Origin: Paludibacter sp.
GTDB lineage: Bacteria > Bacteroidota > Bacteroidia > Bacteroidales > Paludibacteraceae
Direction: 5' to 3'
Assembly: GCA_020049335.1 (NCBI GenBank)
Contig: JAIFKX010000228.1
Location: forward strand, 1-45,918
DNA length: 45,918 nucleotides
Every line of letters begins with the position of its first letter. Positions within the stretch are counted from its first letter, which is position 1. A model generated the notes under the pieces. It was not told the origin of the DNA. It ran no database searches and worked only from the letters and a program-made list of their open reading frames with translations. A program made the position numbers and the translations under genes. This document shows, in pieces, positions 17,545 through 26,401 of this stretch.

Positions 17545-18141
17545 TTATTCTCCTACAACAACTTTCGAAAAACGTATTACTTTTTCATTCAATGTGTAAC
17601 CTTTCGACACGCAATCTACAATTTTACCTTTTAAATCTTCGGTAGGAGCGGGGATAGTCGTTATCGCTTCGTGTAAATCGGTATCGAATACTTCGTTTAT
17701 ATCCGAAATTGCTTTTACTCCATTTTGTATCAAAAAAGCAACAAATTTAGTATAAATCAAATCCACACCTTCTTTTATTGCCACAACATCTTCCGATGTT
17801 TCCATTGCTTTGAGGCCACGTTCGAAATCATCGACGAGAGGAAGCATATTAGAAAGCAAGCTTTCGCCAGCTGTTTTTATTAAATCCGTACGCTCTTTCA
17901 GTGTGCGTTTGCGATAATTATCAAATTCGGCCATCAAGCGCAAATTTTTATCATTCAAATCAGCACATTTTTGCGATAGTTCAGCTAGTTGTTGCTCCAA
18001 AGTATCTGAATTTTCGGTCGTATCATCAGCAAGTGGATTTGTATCCGTTTCATTTTCAACTGTTGATTTTTCAACTGATTCATTTTGAGCGGTTTCCTGT
18101 ACTTTTTCAGGCGTTTCGTCGGTATGTTTATTTTTTTTCAT
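17545..18141 (-). CDS. grpE: Nucleotide exchange factor GrpE
   Basis: The 198-residue protein releases ADP from DnaK. The first 60 or so residues are acidic and disordered; a long coiled-coil helix follows (LEQQLAELSQKCADLNDKN...). The family core has FDNYRKRT, then LLPLVDDFERGLKAM, and a small beta domain near the end containing HEAITTIPA, GKIVDCVSKGYTLNEKVIRFSKVVVGE. Length is normal. It is the first gene of grpE-dnaJ. The 140 bases upstream are AT-rich with no clear -33/-7 pair and no CIRCE-like inverted repeat, so its heat-shock regulation cannot be read from here. Confidence 0.95.
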   Translation of the reverse strand: MKKNKHTDETPEKVQETAQNESVEKSTVENETDTNPLADDTTENSDTLEQQLAELSQKCADLNDKNLRLMAEFDNYRKRTLKERTDLIKTAGESLLSNMLPLVDDFERGLKAMETSEDVVAIKEGVDLIYTKFVAFLIQNGVKAISDINEVFDTDLHEAITTIPAPTEDLKGKIVDCVSKGYTLNEKVIRFSKVVVGE

Positions 18142-18281
18142 ATCTTTATTATAATGCTTTACTATTTAATTTCCCACACGCATCAATTATTTTGCCATAA
18201 AACGAATGTATTATTAATTGGCAGAAAATGTGGCAGAATGTCAGACTTTTGTTGAATTTAAAGATTTTTTAATGACAAATT

Positions 18282-18959
18282 TTAATCGCAAAGTGCATAT
18301 AAATCTGCTCTCGGATTTATAATCAATAGAGCTAAGTTCGATTTTTGAACTAAATGCAATTCTTTCGGTCCAAAAAGAATATCATCCAAGCCATATTCCC
18401 GCGAGGCGGTGATAAGAACAATTCCTGCATTTATTTCAATGGCTTTATTTAAAGCCTCTTTTTCAACTTTAAAACTATCTTTTTTTGCTTTTTCAACCTG
18501 TACTTTCAACGAAAATTTTTCAAAAAGTTCGCACATTCGGCTTACATTGGTCGTAGCCTTCGATCCGTAGTCGTTTGCCTGTAAAAGGTAAATTTCCGAA
18601 TGACAAAATCGCCCAAAAGCACTTGCAAACTGCGCTTTTTCAACCTCTTCTTCTAAAAAATTTACTGGTACTACTATCTTATCAGTTTGAAGCATCTCAA
18701 AACTGTTTTTAAAAAGCAGGTATGGAATCCGCAAATCGCGACAAGCGCTAAGTAATTTTTGAATTTTACTTCGTTTATTTTCAATTAGTTGAATAAACAA
18801 AAACGATACTTCGTTTGCTTCGCAATAGGAGCTCAAAGTATCGATAGTAGTATCCAAATTAGCTACTTGAAAAGGTTTACCTAAGGAGTTAGCCAGCTGA
18901 GAGGCACTTTCTTCAATTAGCTTGGAAGAATTTTTATCTTGAATGAGACATGCAATCAT
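18282..18959 (-). CDS. Universal-stress-protein-like protein
   Basis: This 225-residue cytoplasmic protein has no signal peptide. The second half resembles a UspA-fold domain: DKIVVPVNFLEEEVEKAQFASAFGRF is like the VPVDFSEES...A opening of Usp domains, SEIYLLQANDYGS follows as strand 2, and the end has AGIVLITASRE and SNLALLIINP like the final strands. The classic GxxGxxxxG ATP loop is absent (the corresponding part reads REYGLDDILFGP), so nucleotide binding is doubtful. The first 100 residues look like a second, degenerate domain of the same fold. It starts 11 bases after the murF-alr stop, so it is probably the last gene of that transcript. Function unknown. Confidence 0.55.
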   Translation of the reverse strand: MIACLIQDKNSSKLIEESASQLANSLGKPFQVANLDTTIDTLSSYCEANEVSFLFIQLIENKRSKIQKLLSACRDLRIPYLLFKNSFEMLQTDKIVVPVNFLEEEVEKAQFASAFGRFCHSEIYLLQANDYGSKATTNVSRMCELFEKFSLKVQVEKAKKDSFKVEKEALNKAIEINAGIVLITASREYGLDDILFGPKELHLVQKSNLALLIINPRADLYALCD

Positions 18960-18970
18960 TTTTTTAATTT

Positions 18971-21427
18971 TTATTCTTGAAAATAAACCCGTTTCACACG
19001 ACGCGAGACGCTTGTTAGTATTTCGTACGGAATGGTTTTGAGCCAGCCAGCTACTTCCGAAATGGTGAGGTTGTTGCCAAAAATCTCCACTTTGTCGCCT
19101 TCATTTGCTTCTATGTCAGTTATATCTACGGTTATTAAATCCATCGATACATTGCCAATCACTTTGGCTCGTTTGCCATTAATGAGTACTTCGCCTACAC
19201 CGTTGCTTAGTTTGCGATCGAAACCATCGGCATAGCCAATGGGCAAAATGGCGATAACTTTGTCTTTATCAACTATGCCTTTACGACTGTAGCCAACTGT
19301 TTCACCGGTGTGTACGGTTTTTATTTGTAAAATAATGGTTTTCAATGCGCAAACCTGTTGCAAATTCACATTCGGCAGGCTCGTTATGCCATAGTGCCCA
19401 ATGCCCAACCGAACCATATCCATCTGATATTCGGGGAAGCGCTCTGTACCTGCCGAATTGAGTACATGCCGCATAATTTGATGCGAAAAAGCTTTTTGGA
19501 TTTTATCGGCACAGTGTTGAAATACAGTTACTTGCTGTTTGGTAAAACCATCGAATTTTTGTTCGTCGGCTCCTGCTAAGTGCGAGAATACCGAACGCAC
19601 TTTTACTTGTTGCTGTTTGCGAAGAATGTCAATAAGATTTTCAATGTCATCCTCTTCGAAGCCCAAGCGATGCATCCCGCTATCTATTTTAATATGAATG
19701 GGGTAGTTGGTAATGCCCTGCTTTTCGGCAGCCTGCAAAAAATGTTGTAGCAGTCGGAAACTGTATATTTCGGGCTCTAAGTTATTTTCAAAAATGAGTC
19801 CAAAGCTTCCAAGTTCTGGATTCATTACCGCTATCGGTATACGAATGCCTTCGCGCCGCAGCTCTGCCCCTTCGTCGGCAACAGCCACTGCCAAATAATC
19901 GCAGCGATGGTGTTGCAAAGTGCGCGCTACTTCCACAGCACCACTGCCATAAGCAAAGGCTTTTACCATACACATTACTTTCGTTTCGGGGTGCAAGTGG
20001 GAACGGAAATAATTCAAATTGGCCACTAAGGCATTCAGATTAACCTCCAAAGTTGTTTCGTGCGCAATGAGTTCCAATTTTTCACTTATAGCTTCGAATT
20101 GAAATTTACGCGACCCTTTAATTAGTATCACTTCGTTTTGGAGCTCATACAGTAGCGGCGATTTCAGAAAACTCTCGGTATCGTCGAAAAAAGCATTTTC
20201 CATGAACGAAAATAAATCACTATAGTGCGATAGTTCGATGCCAATACCCACAAATCGCTGAATATCTTTGGTTTTTATTAAGTTTGCAACCGTAGCATAC
20301 AAATCGCTACTTGGCTGTCCGCTTTGCAAAATATCGGATAATATTAAAGTCCGTTTTGTAAGCGAAGTGTTGGATTGTTGATGCAGAAAATCGAGGGCGA
20401 TGCTTAATGAATTTAGATCCGAATTATAACTGTCGTTAATAATCAGGCAGTTGCGAATGCCTTCTTTTACTTCGAGGCGCATGGCTACGGTTTCTAATAG
20501 TTTTATTTTTTCAAAAATAATTGCTGGTCGATATCCTAATAATAAGAGTAACGCCACACATTGAAGCCCATTTTCGATGGAGGCATCGTCGGTAAATGGA
20601 ATTTCTATTTCAAGTTTTTCGTTCGAATAATTTATCCCTACAATAGTTTTATTTCGTCGTTTGTCGATGCTTGTAATCCGCATAAGGGCTTTTTCATTTT
20701 TACCCCAACTGAAAAGTCTGCCTTTGAAGCCCGATTGAGCAATCGTAATTTCGACCACTTTATTGTCTGAATTATAAATGATAGTATCCGAATTTATAAA
20801 AAGTTTTATTTTATCGGCACATTTTTGTTTCAGGCTGTTGAAATTCTCTTGATGGGCATCTCCCAAATTGGTAAAAATGCCTATCGTAGGGTTAATTATT
20901 GGTTGCAGCTTTTCCATTTCGCCGAGCATCGAAATGCCAGCTTCGATAATTGCCAATTGTGTTTGTTCATTCATACCCCAAACCGAAAGTGGCACACCTA
21001 TTTGCGAATTGTAGCTACGAGGTGAGCGGGTAATACGAAAATCATCATGCAGCACTTGGTAGAGCCATTCTTTTACAACGGTTTTGCCATTGCTGCCCGT
21101 AATGCCTATTACAGGTACTTCAAATGCAGCTCGGTGGGCAGTTGCTATCTGTTGTAGTGCCTGCAAGGTATCTGGTACTACCAAAAAAACAGCATCCGTC
21201 ATAGCTGTAAATTCTAAACGCATTTCGCTAACTACAAAATACTTTAGCTGCTGCTGGTAGAGTTCTGTGATATAACTATGTCCATCGTTGCGTTTTGTTT
21301 TTATAGCAAAAAACAAACTCTCCGACGGAAAAGAAAGTGAACGGCTGTCGGTAAGTAGCCATTTAATATCAACGGTGGGCACTTTTTGTGTTGCTCCAAG
21401 TAGTTGTGCTATTTCGGATAAATTCAT
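18971..21427 (-). CDS. murF-alr: Bifunctional MurF ligase / alanine racemase
   Basis: The 818-residue fusion joins two steps of peptidoglycan precursor synthesis. Residues 1 to about 450 are MurF, adding D-Ala-D-Ala to UDP-MurNAc-tripeptide. The ATP loop is GITGSNGKTVVKEW near 107, with NSQIGVPLSVWGM, EAGISMLGEMEKLQPI and the DSYNS motif. From about 455 a complete alanine racemase follows: the PLP-binding lysine is K489 in MVKAFAYGSG, and the catalytic tyrosine is Y713 in VGYSRKG, with MDLITVD and the GDKVEIFG end. MurF-Alr fusions are usual in Bacteroidota, so one gene makes D-Ala and also uses it. It lies 24 bases after the metallophosphoesterase gene. Confidence 0.95.
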   Translation of the reverse strand: MNLSEIAQLLGATQKVPTVDIKWLLTDSRSLSFPSESLFFAIKTKRNDGHSYITELYQQQLKYFVVSEMRLEFTAMTDAVFLVVPDTLQALQQIATAHRAAFEVPVIGITGSNGKTVVKEWLYQVLHDDFRITRSPRSYNSQIGVPLSVWGMNEQTQLAIIEAGISMLGEMEKLQPIINPTIGIFTNLGDAHQENFNSLKQKCADKIKLFINSDTIIYNSDNKVVEITIAQSGFKGRLFSWGKNEKALMRITSIDKRRNKTIVGINYSNEKLEIEIPFTDDASIENGLQCVALLLLLGYRPAIIFEKIKLLETVAMRLEVKEGIRNCLIINDSYNSDLNSLSIALDFLHQQSNTSLTKRTLILSDILQSGQPSSDLYATVANLIKTKDIQRFVGIGIELSHYSDLFSFMENAFFDDTESFLKSPLLYELQNEVILIKGSRKFQFEAISEKLELIAHETTLEVNLNALVANLNYFRSHLHPETKVMCMVKAFAYGSGAVEVARTLQHHRCDYLAVAVADEGAELRREGIRIPIAVMNPELGSFGLIFENNLEPEIYSFRLLQHFLQAAEKQGITNYPIHIKIDSGMHRLGFEEDDIENLIDILRKQQQVKVRSVFSHLAGADEQKFDGFTKQQVTVFQHCADKIQKAFSHQIMRHVLNSAGTERFPEYQMDMVRLGIGHYGITSLPNVNLQQVCALKTIILQIKTVHTGETVGYSRKGIVDKDKVIAILPIGYADGFDRKLSNGVGEVLINGKRAKVIGNVSMDLITVDITDIEANEGDKVEIFGNNLTISEVAGWLKTIPYEILTSVSRRVKRVYFQE

Positions 21428-21451
21428 ATATTTAGCGTATAAATAAGCTGA

Positions 21452-22225
21452 TTATTTTAAAGGCACTATAAGCCACTCGCGTTCGTCAGTATCAATTATT
21501 TTTTCCGAAACCGAGAGCGAATCGGATACTGTGTAAATTGAATATCCGCCTTTCGGTTCTTTCCCACGAAGGGTGGAGCGGTTTACCAATCCCATAATGT
21601 TATCGTAATTGAGTATAGCATTGCGGTGATAATGACCATTTAATATTGCTTTAACAGCGTAGTTTTGCATAATAGCTGTTGCCGCCTGCCAGTTATCTAC
21701 ATCGCCGGTCAACAAGGGATAATGCGTAGTTAAAAATACTGTTGTTTCGGATTTTTGCTTTGTCAATTCTGCTTTCAACCAAGCTAAATCATGTTCTGCA
21801 ATATGCCCAATGCCATAGTTCGACGTGGGAGCGGTGGTAAAGCCTATAAAAAAGATATTTTGATAAATAAACGAAAATCGGTCGGCACCAAAAATAGCTT
21901 TGTACATTCGATTTTCGGGGCTACTTGTTCGCACATCATGATTGCCAAAAGTAATATAATAAGGTTTTTTAAGCTGGTTCAAAAGGGTTCGGGCGTAGCA
22001 CAGCGATGCTGAATCGCCATCCTGCGTTACATCGCCGCCGATAATGCTAAATTCAATAGAAGTGTTGCTATTTATCTCATTGATAGCATGAAGCAAGTCT
22101 TCGGAAGGCTGCTCCTTCTTGACGTCGATATGCATGTCGGTGATAAAAGCAAACCGAAATGGAGTAATCCCAAAGCTATTAAGCTGAATAAAAAGGAATA
22201 GAGCGAATAAAATAGGTCGTTTCAT
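21452..22225 (-). CDS. Secreted calcineurin-like metallophosphoesterase
   Basis: This 257-residue protein has a signal peptide (hydrophobic FALFLFIQLNSFG) and all the metal-site motifs of the family: FITDMHID (DxH), GGDVTQDG, FGNHDVR, TTHYPL and NGHYHRN. The enzyme should hydrolyse a phosphomonoester or phosphodiester in the periplasm; the substrate cannot be inferred. A TATCTTTG box on the minus strand (22265-22258) lies about 33 bases before the ATG and is probably the -7 element for this gene and for the murF-alr and Usp-like genes behind it. No good -33 box is seen. Confidence 0.9.
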   Translation of the reverse strand: MKRPILFALFLFIQLNSFGITPFRFAFITDMHIDVKKEQPSEDLLHAINEINSNTSIEFSIIGGDVTQDGDSASLCYARTLLNQLKKPYYITFGNHDVRTSSPENRMYKAIFGADRFSFIYQNIFFIGFTTAPTSNYGIGHIAEHDLAWLKAELTKQKSETTVFLTTHYPLLTGDVDNWQAATAIMQNYAVKAILNGHYHRNAILNYDNIMGLVNRSTLRGKEPKGGYSIYTVSDSLSVSEKIIDTDEREWLIVPLK

Positions 22226-22521
22226 TTTGAGTACGAATAATTTTTGAAATCAGCGCACAAAGATACAATATTCATCTGTTTGTAGCGGTATTTATTTTTA
22301 TCTAAATTTGGTGAAGTAGATGTATTTTTATCCAAATTTCAAAACCTTTAATTTGCACATTTGTTATAAATATGCGCAAAAAATTGCTTTTTAATCAAAA
22401 TTGTTTTATAAAAAGTATGAATTTGTACTTTTTTTAATAGCATTGTTATGATATATAATTTAAAATGTGCTACTTTTGTGCGATTTATTTTTGGTATAAA
22501 AATCGTACTTCAAATCAAATA

Positions 22522-23559
22522 ATGAAAGAAATTATTCCAGCCATAAACAGGCAGCTAATCAAAAAGGAACTGTCGGGAGACAGATTTTTGAGACCAACCA
22601 ATAAAGCTCACAATGAGATTTACGTTGTGGATGCACATAATTCGCCTAATGTTATGTTAGAAATAGGACGCCTGCGTGAGCTTTCCTTCCGTTCGGGAGG
22701 TGGTGGCACTGGCGAAGAAATTGATACCGACGAATACGATTACATGAAAAAGCCTTATCAACAATTGATAGTTTGGGATCCGCAAGCCGAAGAAATTATT
22801 GGTGGTTATCGTTTTCTCTGTGGCGCCGATGTAACTATCGAAGAGGATGGACAACCTGCTTTTGTCATGGCACACCTTTTTACTTTTAATCAAAAATTCA
22901 TTTCTGATTATCTTCCTTCTACCATTGAGTTAGGGCGCGCCTTTGTGCAGCCCGATTACCAAACATCTAAAATGGGTATTAAAAGTTTATTTGCCCTTGA
23001 TAATTTGTGGGATGGTTTAGGCGCTTTGGTACATTCAGTAAAAGGGGCGAAGTATTTTATAGGTAAAGTTACTATTTATAACAGCTATCCTGTTGTGGCT
23101 CGCGAATTGATTTACTCGTATATGTACAAGTATTTTCCCGACCCCGATGGGCTTATTGTTCCCAAAGAACCGGTGGTGCTAAGTGGTGATACAAGAAAAA
23201 AAGCAAAAAAAATCTTTATTGGTAAAGATTTGAACGACGATTACAAAATACTGCAAAAAGCAATTCGTGCCGAAGGTGAAACTATTCCGGCCATGTTCAA
23301 CGCCTACATTGGGCTTACCGAAACTATGCGTATGTTCGGCTCCATATTCGATGCCGATTTTGGTTCGGTATACGAAACCGGTATTATGGTAAAAATGGAC
23401 GATTTATTAGATACGAAACGTAAGCGCTATATCGACCCATACATCGAATACCTCAAAATAGTATTAGAAGAACATAAAAAGGCAAAAAAAATAGCTCGCG
23501 AAGCAAAAGCGGCTGCCAAACAAGCCAAAGAGGAACTTAAAAAAGCCAAGAAGAATTAA
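22522..23559 (+). CDS. glsB: GlsB-like N-acyltransferase (glycine-lipid synthesis)
   Basis: The 345-residue protein belongs to the GNAT-related OlsB/hemolysin-like acyltransferases. It closely recalls the Bacteroides GlsB family, which N-acylates glycine with a 3-hydroxy fatty acid: LEIGRLRELSFRSGGGGTG, YQQLIVWDPQAEEIIGGYR, STIELGRAFVQPDYQ, SLFALDNLWDGLGAL and FIGKVTIY all look like family blocks. I start at the ATG at 22522 (MKEIIPAINRQ). An in-frame upstream ATG near 22465 would overlap TACTTTTG at 22471-22478, a probable -7 promoter element. The last 35 residues are a Lys/Ala-rich helix (AKKIAREAKAAAKQAKEEL), possibly a membrane-surface or nucleic-acid-binding tail. Its likely partner, the O-acyltransferase gene, faces it at 23658-24389. 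Function by family memory. Confidence 0.8.
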   Translation: MKEIIPAINRQLIKKELSGDRFLRPTNKAHNEIYVVDAHNSPNVMLEIGRLRELSFRSGGGGTGEEIDTDEYDYMKKPYQQLIVWDPQAEEIIGGYRFLCGADVTIEEDGQPAFVMAHLFTFNQKFISDYLPSTIELGRAFVQPDYQTSKMGIKSLFALDNLWDGLGALVHSVKGAKYFIGKVTIYNSYPVVARELIYSYMYKYFPDPDGLIVPKEPVVLSGDTRKKAKKIFIGKDLNDDYKILQKAIRAEGETIPAMFNAYIGLTETMRMFGSIFDADFGSVYETGIMVKMDDLLDTKRKRYIDPYIEYLKIVLEEHKKAKKIAREAKAAAKQAKEELKKAKKN

Positions 23560-23601
23560 TTTGAAAATTTGAAAATGAAGTAATTTGAAAATGAATATTC
23601 A
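23558..23601 (+). repeat. Short tandem repeat AATTTGAAAATG
   Basis: Three imperfect copies of AATTTGAAAAT(G) follow the glsB stop codon, followed by GAATATTC. They fill half of the gap between the convergent acyltransferase genes. No hairpin terminator is clear. Confidence 0.6.
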
Positions 23602-23657
23602 TTATTCGAGACGCACTTTCTATTATTGCTTTGTATTAAAATAACCTAAGTTACAAA

Positions 23658-24389
23658 TTAATTTATTCCTTCCACAATAGCCTTATGCGTCTTTTCGAAA
23701 AGCGAATTGAAATCTGTTGAAGCTACTTCGATGGGTGGATGCACTGTAAAAGTTATCCGATTACCTATTCCAAGTGGAAATGAACCATAGCGAAATGCCT
23801 TCCACGAATTATTTATCGTAACAGGTATTACCACGGCACTTGGTGCATATTTACATAAAATTTTCAAGCCATTGGGCGCAAATTCTTTGGGCTTACCATC
23901 GCGGGTACGCGTGCCTTCGGGATAAATTATGGTGGAGCGTTTATGCAATTCGATGTATTCGCCCATTTGTTTAAGTAGGGGCAATGCCTGCTTTGGATTT
24001 TGGCGGTCGATAAGCACTGAGCCTCCGTACTTTAGGTTAAATGAAATGCTTGGTATATTATTCCCTAACTCTATTTTACTCACAAACTTGGGATGAAACT
24101 TACGTAGAAACCATGCCATGCCTACAATATCGAAAATACCTTGATGGTTGGCAACAAAAATAATGGGTTTTCCTGCTGGAATAAGGTCAATGTTTTCGCA
24201 ATGCGATGTTGAAAGCAAAAAATGTGGCGTGAGAATAAGAAAAAAATCTAAAAAATCGACACTCACTTTATGTGCTTGGTAGCCAAAAAAGGTATAACAT
24301 ATCCATTGTATAGGTTGAAATAGTACTATGGAAAATAGAAACCAGAAATAGGCTAATATGGAAAAAGGTATTGCAAGTAGTTTTATCAT
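23658..24389 (-). CDS. PlsC-like acyltransferase (1-acyl-glycerol-3-phosphate acyltransferase or GlsA)
   Basis: The 243-residue membrane protein starts with one or two hydrophobic segments (LAIPFSILAYFWFLFSIVLF). It carries the PlsC motifs: NHQGIFDIV (HX4D catalytic pair), then KIELGNNIP and VLIDRQNP, YPEGTRTRDG (EGTR, phosphate binding) and VVIPVTINNSW. It acylates a lysophosphatidate or, in the glycine-lipid pathway, the hydroxyl of N-acylglycine; being next to glsB favours GlsA, but the orientation is opposite to the arrangement I remember in Bacteroides. I use the ATG at 24389-24387 rather than the TTG three codons upstream. A -7-like TATTTTTG lies on the minus strand at 24417-24410. Confidence 0.8.
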   Translation of the reverse strand: MIKLLAIPFSILAYFWFLFSIVLFQPIQWICYTFFGYQAHKVSVDFLDFFLILTPHFLLSTSHCENIDLIPAGKPIIFVANHQGIFDIVGMAWFLRKFHPKFVSKIELGNNIPSISFNLKYGGSVLIDRQNPKQALPLLKQMGEYIELHKRSTIIYPEGTRTRDGKPKEFAPNGLKILCKYAPSAVVIPVTINNSWKAFRYGSFPLGIGNRITFTVHPPIEVASTDFNSLFEKTHKAIVEGIN

Positions 24390-24546
24390 GGTGTTCAACT
24401 ATTTTTACGCAAAAATACGATAAATGTTTCAATTCACAGCTTATTCCTTTAGGATGTTTAGCGTTTTTTGACCATTTGTTGTGTTTTAAATTATCATAAG
24501 TGCTTATTTTTTTGTACTTTTGCCGCAATTTTCAACTAATATTTCT

Positions 24547-26277
24547 ATGAGCATTGAATTAAGTGAACAAGAACAATTCAGACGTCAAAGTCTGAACGAA
24601 TTACGCAACCTCGGCATCGATCCTTATCCGGCTGCATTGTATCCAACCGACGCATTCTCTACCGATATAAAAATGGAATTCAACGAAAGTGTTGAACGCC
24701 GAATGGTGTGTGTGGCTGGCCGAATAATGTCGCGTCGTATAATGGGGAAAGCCTCGTTTATGGAATTGCTGGACTCTAAAGGGCGCATACAAGTGTATGT
24801 GAGCCGCGATGACATCAGTACCGAGGACCAACCCGAAATGTACAACACAGTTTTCAAAAAACTCTTGGATATTGGTGATTTTATTGGCATCAAAGGCTTT
24901 GTTTTTCGTACCCAGATGGGCGAAATAAGTGTTCATGCACAGGAGCTTACGGTATTGAGCAAATCGCTTCGTCCGCTTCCTATCGTGAAATACAAAGATG
25001 GCGTGGCTTTCGATGCTTTCGAAGATCCCGAACAACGCTACCGCCAACGTTATGTCGATTTAGTGGTGAACGAAGGCGTAAAAGATATTTTTATCAAACG
25101 TACCAAAGTATATCAGTCCATGCGCAACTTTTTCAATGCCGAAGGCTATTTGGAAGTGGAAACGCCTGTTCTGCAATCTATTCCTGGAGGTGCTTCGGCG
25201 CGTCCGTTTGTTACCCATCACAATGCCTTGGATATGCCGCTTTATTTGCGTGTAGCCAACGAACTGTATCTCAAACGCTTGATAGTTGGCGGTTTTGAAG
25301 GGGTGTACGAATTTTCCAAAAACTTTCGCAACGAAGGAATGGACCGAACACACAATCCGGAATTTACAGCGATGGAAATTTATGTGGCTTACAAAGATTA
25401 TAATTGGATGATGACATTTACCGAAAACATGATTGAAAAAATCTGCTTGGACGTAAATGGTACCAACGAAATTATGGTGGGCGACAAAACAATCAGTTTC
25501 CAAACACCTTTCAAACGCATCACTATGATAGATGCCATTAAAGAGCATACTGGAATAGACATAAATGGTATGGGAGAAGCACAACTTCGCGAAGTATGTA
25601 AATCGTTACACATCGAGGCCGACGAAACTATGGGTAAAGGCAAAATGATTGATGAGATTTTTGGCGAAAAATGCGAAGGAAATTACATTCAACCTACCTT
25701 TATTACCGATTATCCCCGCGAAATGTCGCCACTTTGCAAACGCCACCGCGAAAATCCAGAACTCACCGAACGTTTCGAATTAATGGTGAATGGAAAAGAA
25801 CTTGCCAATGCCTATTCTGAATTGAATGACCCAATTGATCAGTTGGGGCGCTTCCAGGAACAATTAAAATTAAGCGAAAAGGGCGACGACGAAGCTATGT
25901 TTATTGATATGGATTTTGTACGTTCGCTTGAATATGGTATGCCACCAACTTCGGGAATGGGTATAGGTATGGATCGACTTGTGATGCTCATGACCGGGCA
26001 ACAGGCTATTCAGGAGGTGCTTTTCTTCCCACAAATGAAACCCGAGAAAGTAGCCAAAAAAGAAGGTCCCGAAAAGTTTATCGAACTTGGTATTCCGGCT
26101 GAATGGGCGGATATTATTATGAAAATTGGTATTCTAACTGTTGATGCTTTAAAAGGGTTGAACCCAAATAAATTCCATCAAGATATTTGCGGATTCAACA
26201 AAAAACACAAATTGGAGTTGAAAAATCCTACAAAAGAAGAAGTGGAAACTTGGGTGAGTGCTACCCCCAAACCCTAA
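24547..26277 (+). CDS. lysS: Lysyl-tRNA synthetase (class II)
   Basis: The 576-residue enzyme charges tRNA-Lys. An N-terminal OB fold (RRMVCVAGRIMSRRIMGKASF) precedes the class II core: motif 2 FRNEGMDRTHNPEFTAMEIY and motif 3 GMGIGMDRLVMLMTG. After motif 3 an extension of about 80 residues (EKVAKKEGPEKFIELGIPAEW...) is typical of Bacteroidota LysRS. I start at the ATG at 24547 (MSIELSEQEQ); an in-frame earlier ATG at 24520 falls in the probable -7 element TACTTTTG (24515-24522). The last six residues, SATPKP, and the stop codon come from a dispersed palindromic repeat, which looks like a replacement of the original 3' end. gpsA follows, as commonly seen in the phylum. Confidence 0.97.
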   Translation: MSIELSEQEQFRRQSLNELRNLGIDPYPAALYPTDAFSTDIKMEFNESVERRMVCVAGRIMSRRIMGKASFMELLDSKGRIQVYVSRDDISTEDQPEMYNTVFKKLLDIGDFIGIKGFVFRTQMGEISVHAQELTVLSKSLRPLPIVKYKDGVAFDAFEDPEQRYRQRYVDLVVNEGVKDIFIKRTKVYQSMRNFFNAEGYLEVETPVLQSIPGGASARPFVTHHNALDMPLYLRVANELYLKRLIVGGFEGVYEFSKNFRNEGMDRTHNPEFTAMEIYVAYKDYNWMMTFTENMIEKICLDVNGTNEIMVGDKTISFQTPFKRITMIDAIKEHTGIDINGMGEAQLREVCKSLHIEADETMGKGKMIDEIFGEKCEGNYIQPTFITDYPREMSPLCKRHRENPELTERFELMVNGKELANAYSELNDPIDQLGRFQEQLKLSEKGDDEAMFIDMDFVRSLEYGMPPTSGMGIGMDRLVMLMTGQQAIQEVLFFPQMKPEKVAKKEGPEKFIELGIPAEWADIIMKIGILTVDALKGLNPNKFHQDICGFNKKHKLELKNPTKEEVETWVSATPKP

Positions 26278-26285
26278 AGTGGAGT
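26263..26285 (+). repeat. Dispersed C-rich palindromic repeat, copy 1, at the lysS stop
   Basis: ACCCCCAAACCC, TAAA and GTGGAGT match the family consensus CCCC(T/A)AACCCCTAAAGGGGA with one deletion and one change. The TAA in the centre is the lysS stop codon. Confidence 0.6.
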
Positions 26286-26343
26286 AAGAAAGGGTATTCA
26301 AAGTGATTTTAATGTAGAAGTTAAAGAAGAAAAAAGGTAATTT

Positions 26344-26392
26344 CTGTTCCCCGCAATTTATCCCGCTATTGGCGGGAGGGGTTAGGGGCAGT
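26344..26392 (-). repeat. Dispersed C-rich palindromic repeat, copy 2, with altered centre
   Basis: Read on the minus strand it begins ACTGCCCCTAACCCCT and ends GGGGAACAGAAATTA, both identical to the copy at 45850-45881. In place of the 3-base centre AAA it has 24 bases including the hairpin CCCGCCAATAGCGGG. It lies in the leader of gpsA, 10 bases from the ATG, and could fold in the mRNA. Confidence 0.75.
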
Positions 26393-26401
26393 TATATAAT
26401 T

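Noticed and set aside
24601-25584. Long open frames antisense to lysS (up to 174 codons)
   Set aside because: They mirror the coding bias of lysS, have no family resemblance and no promoter.
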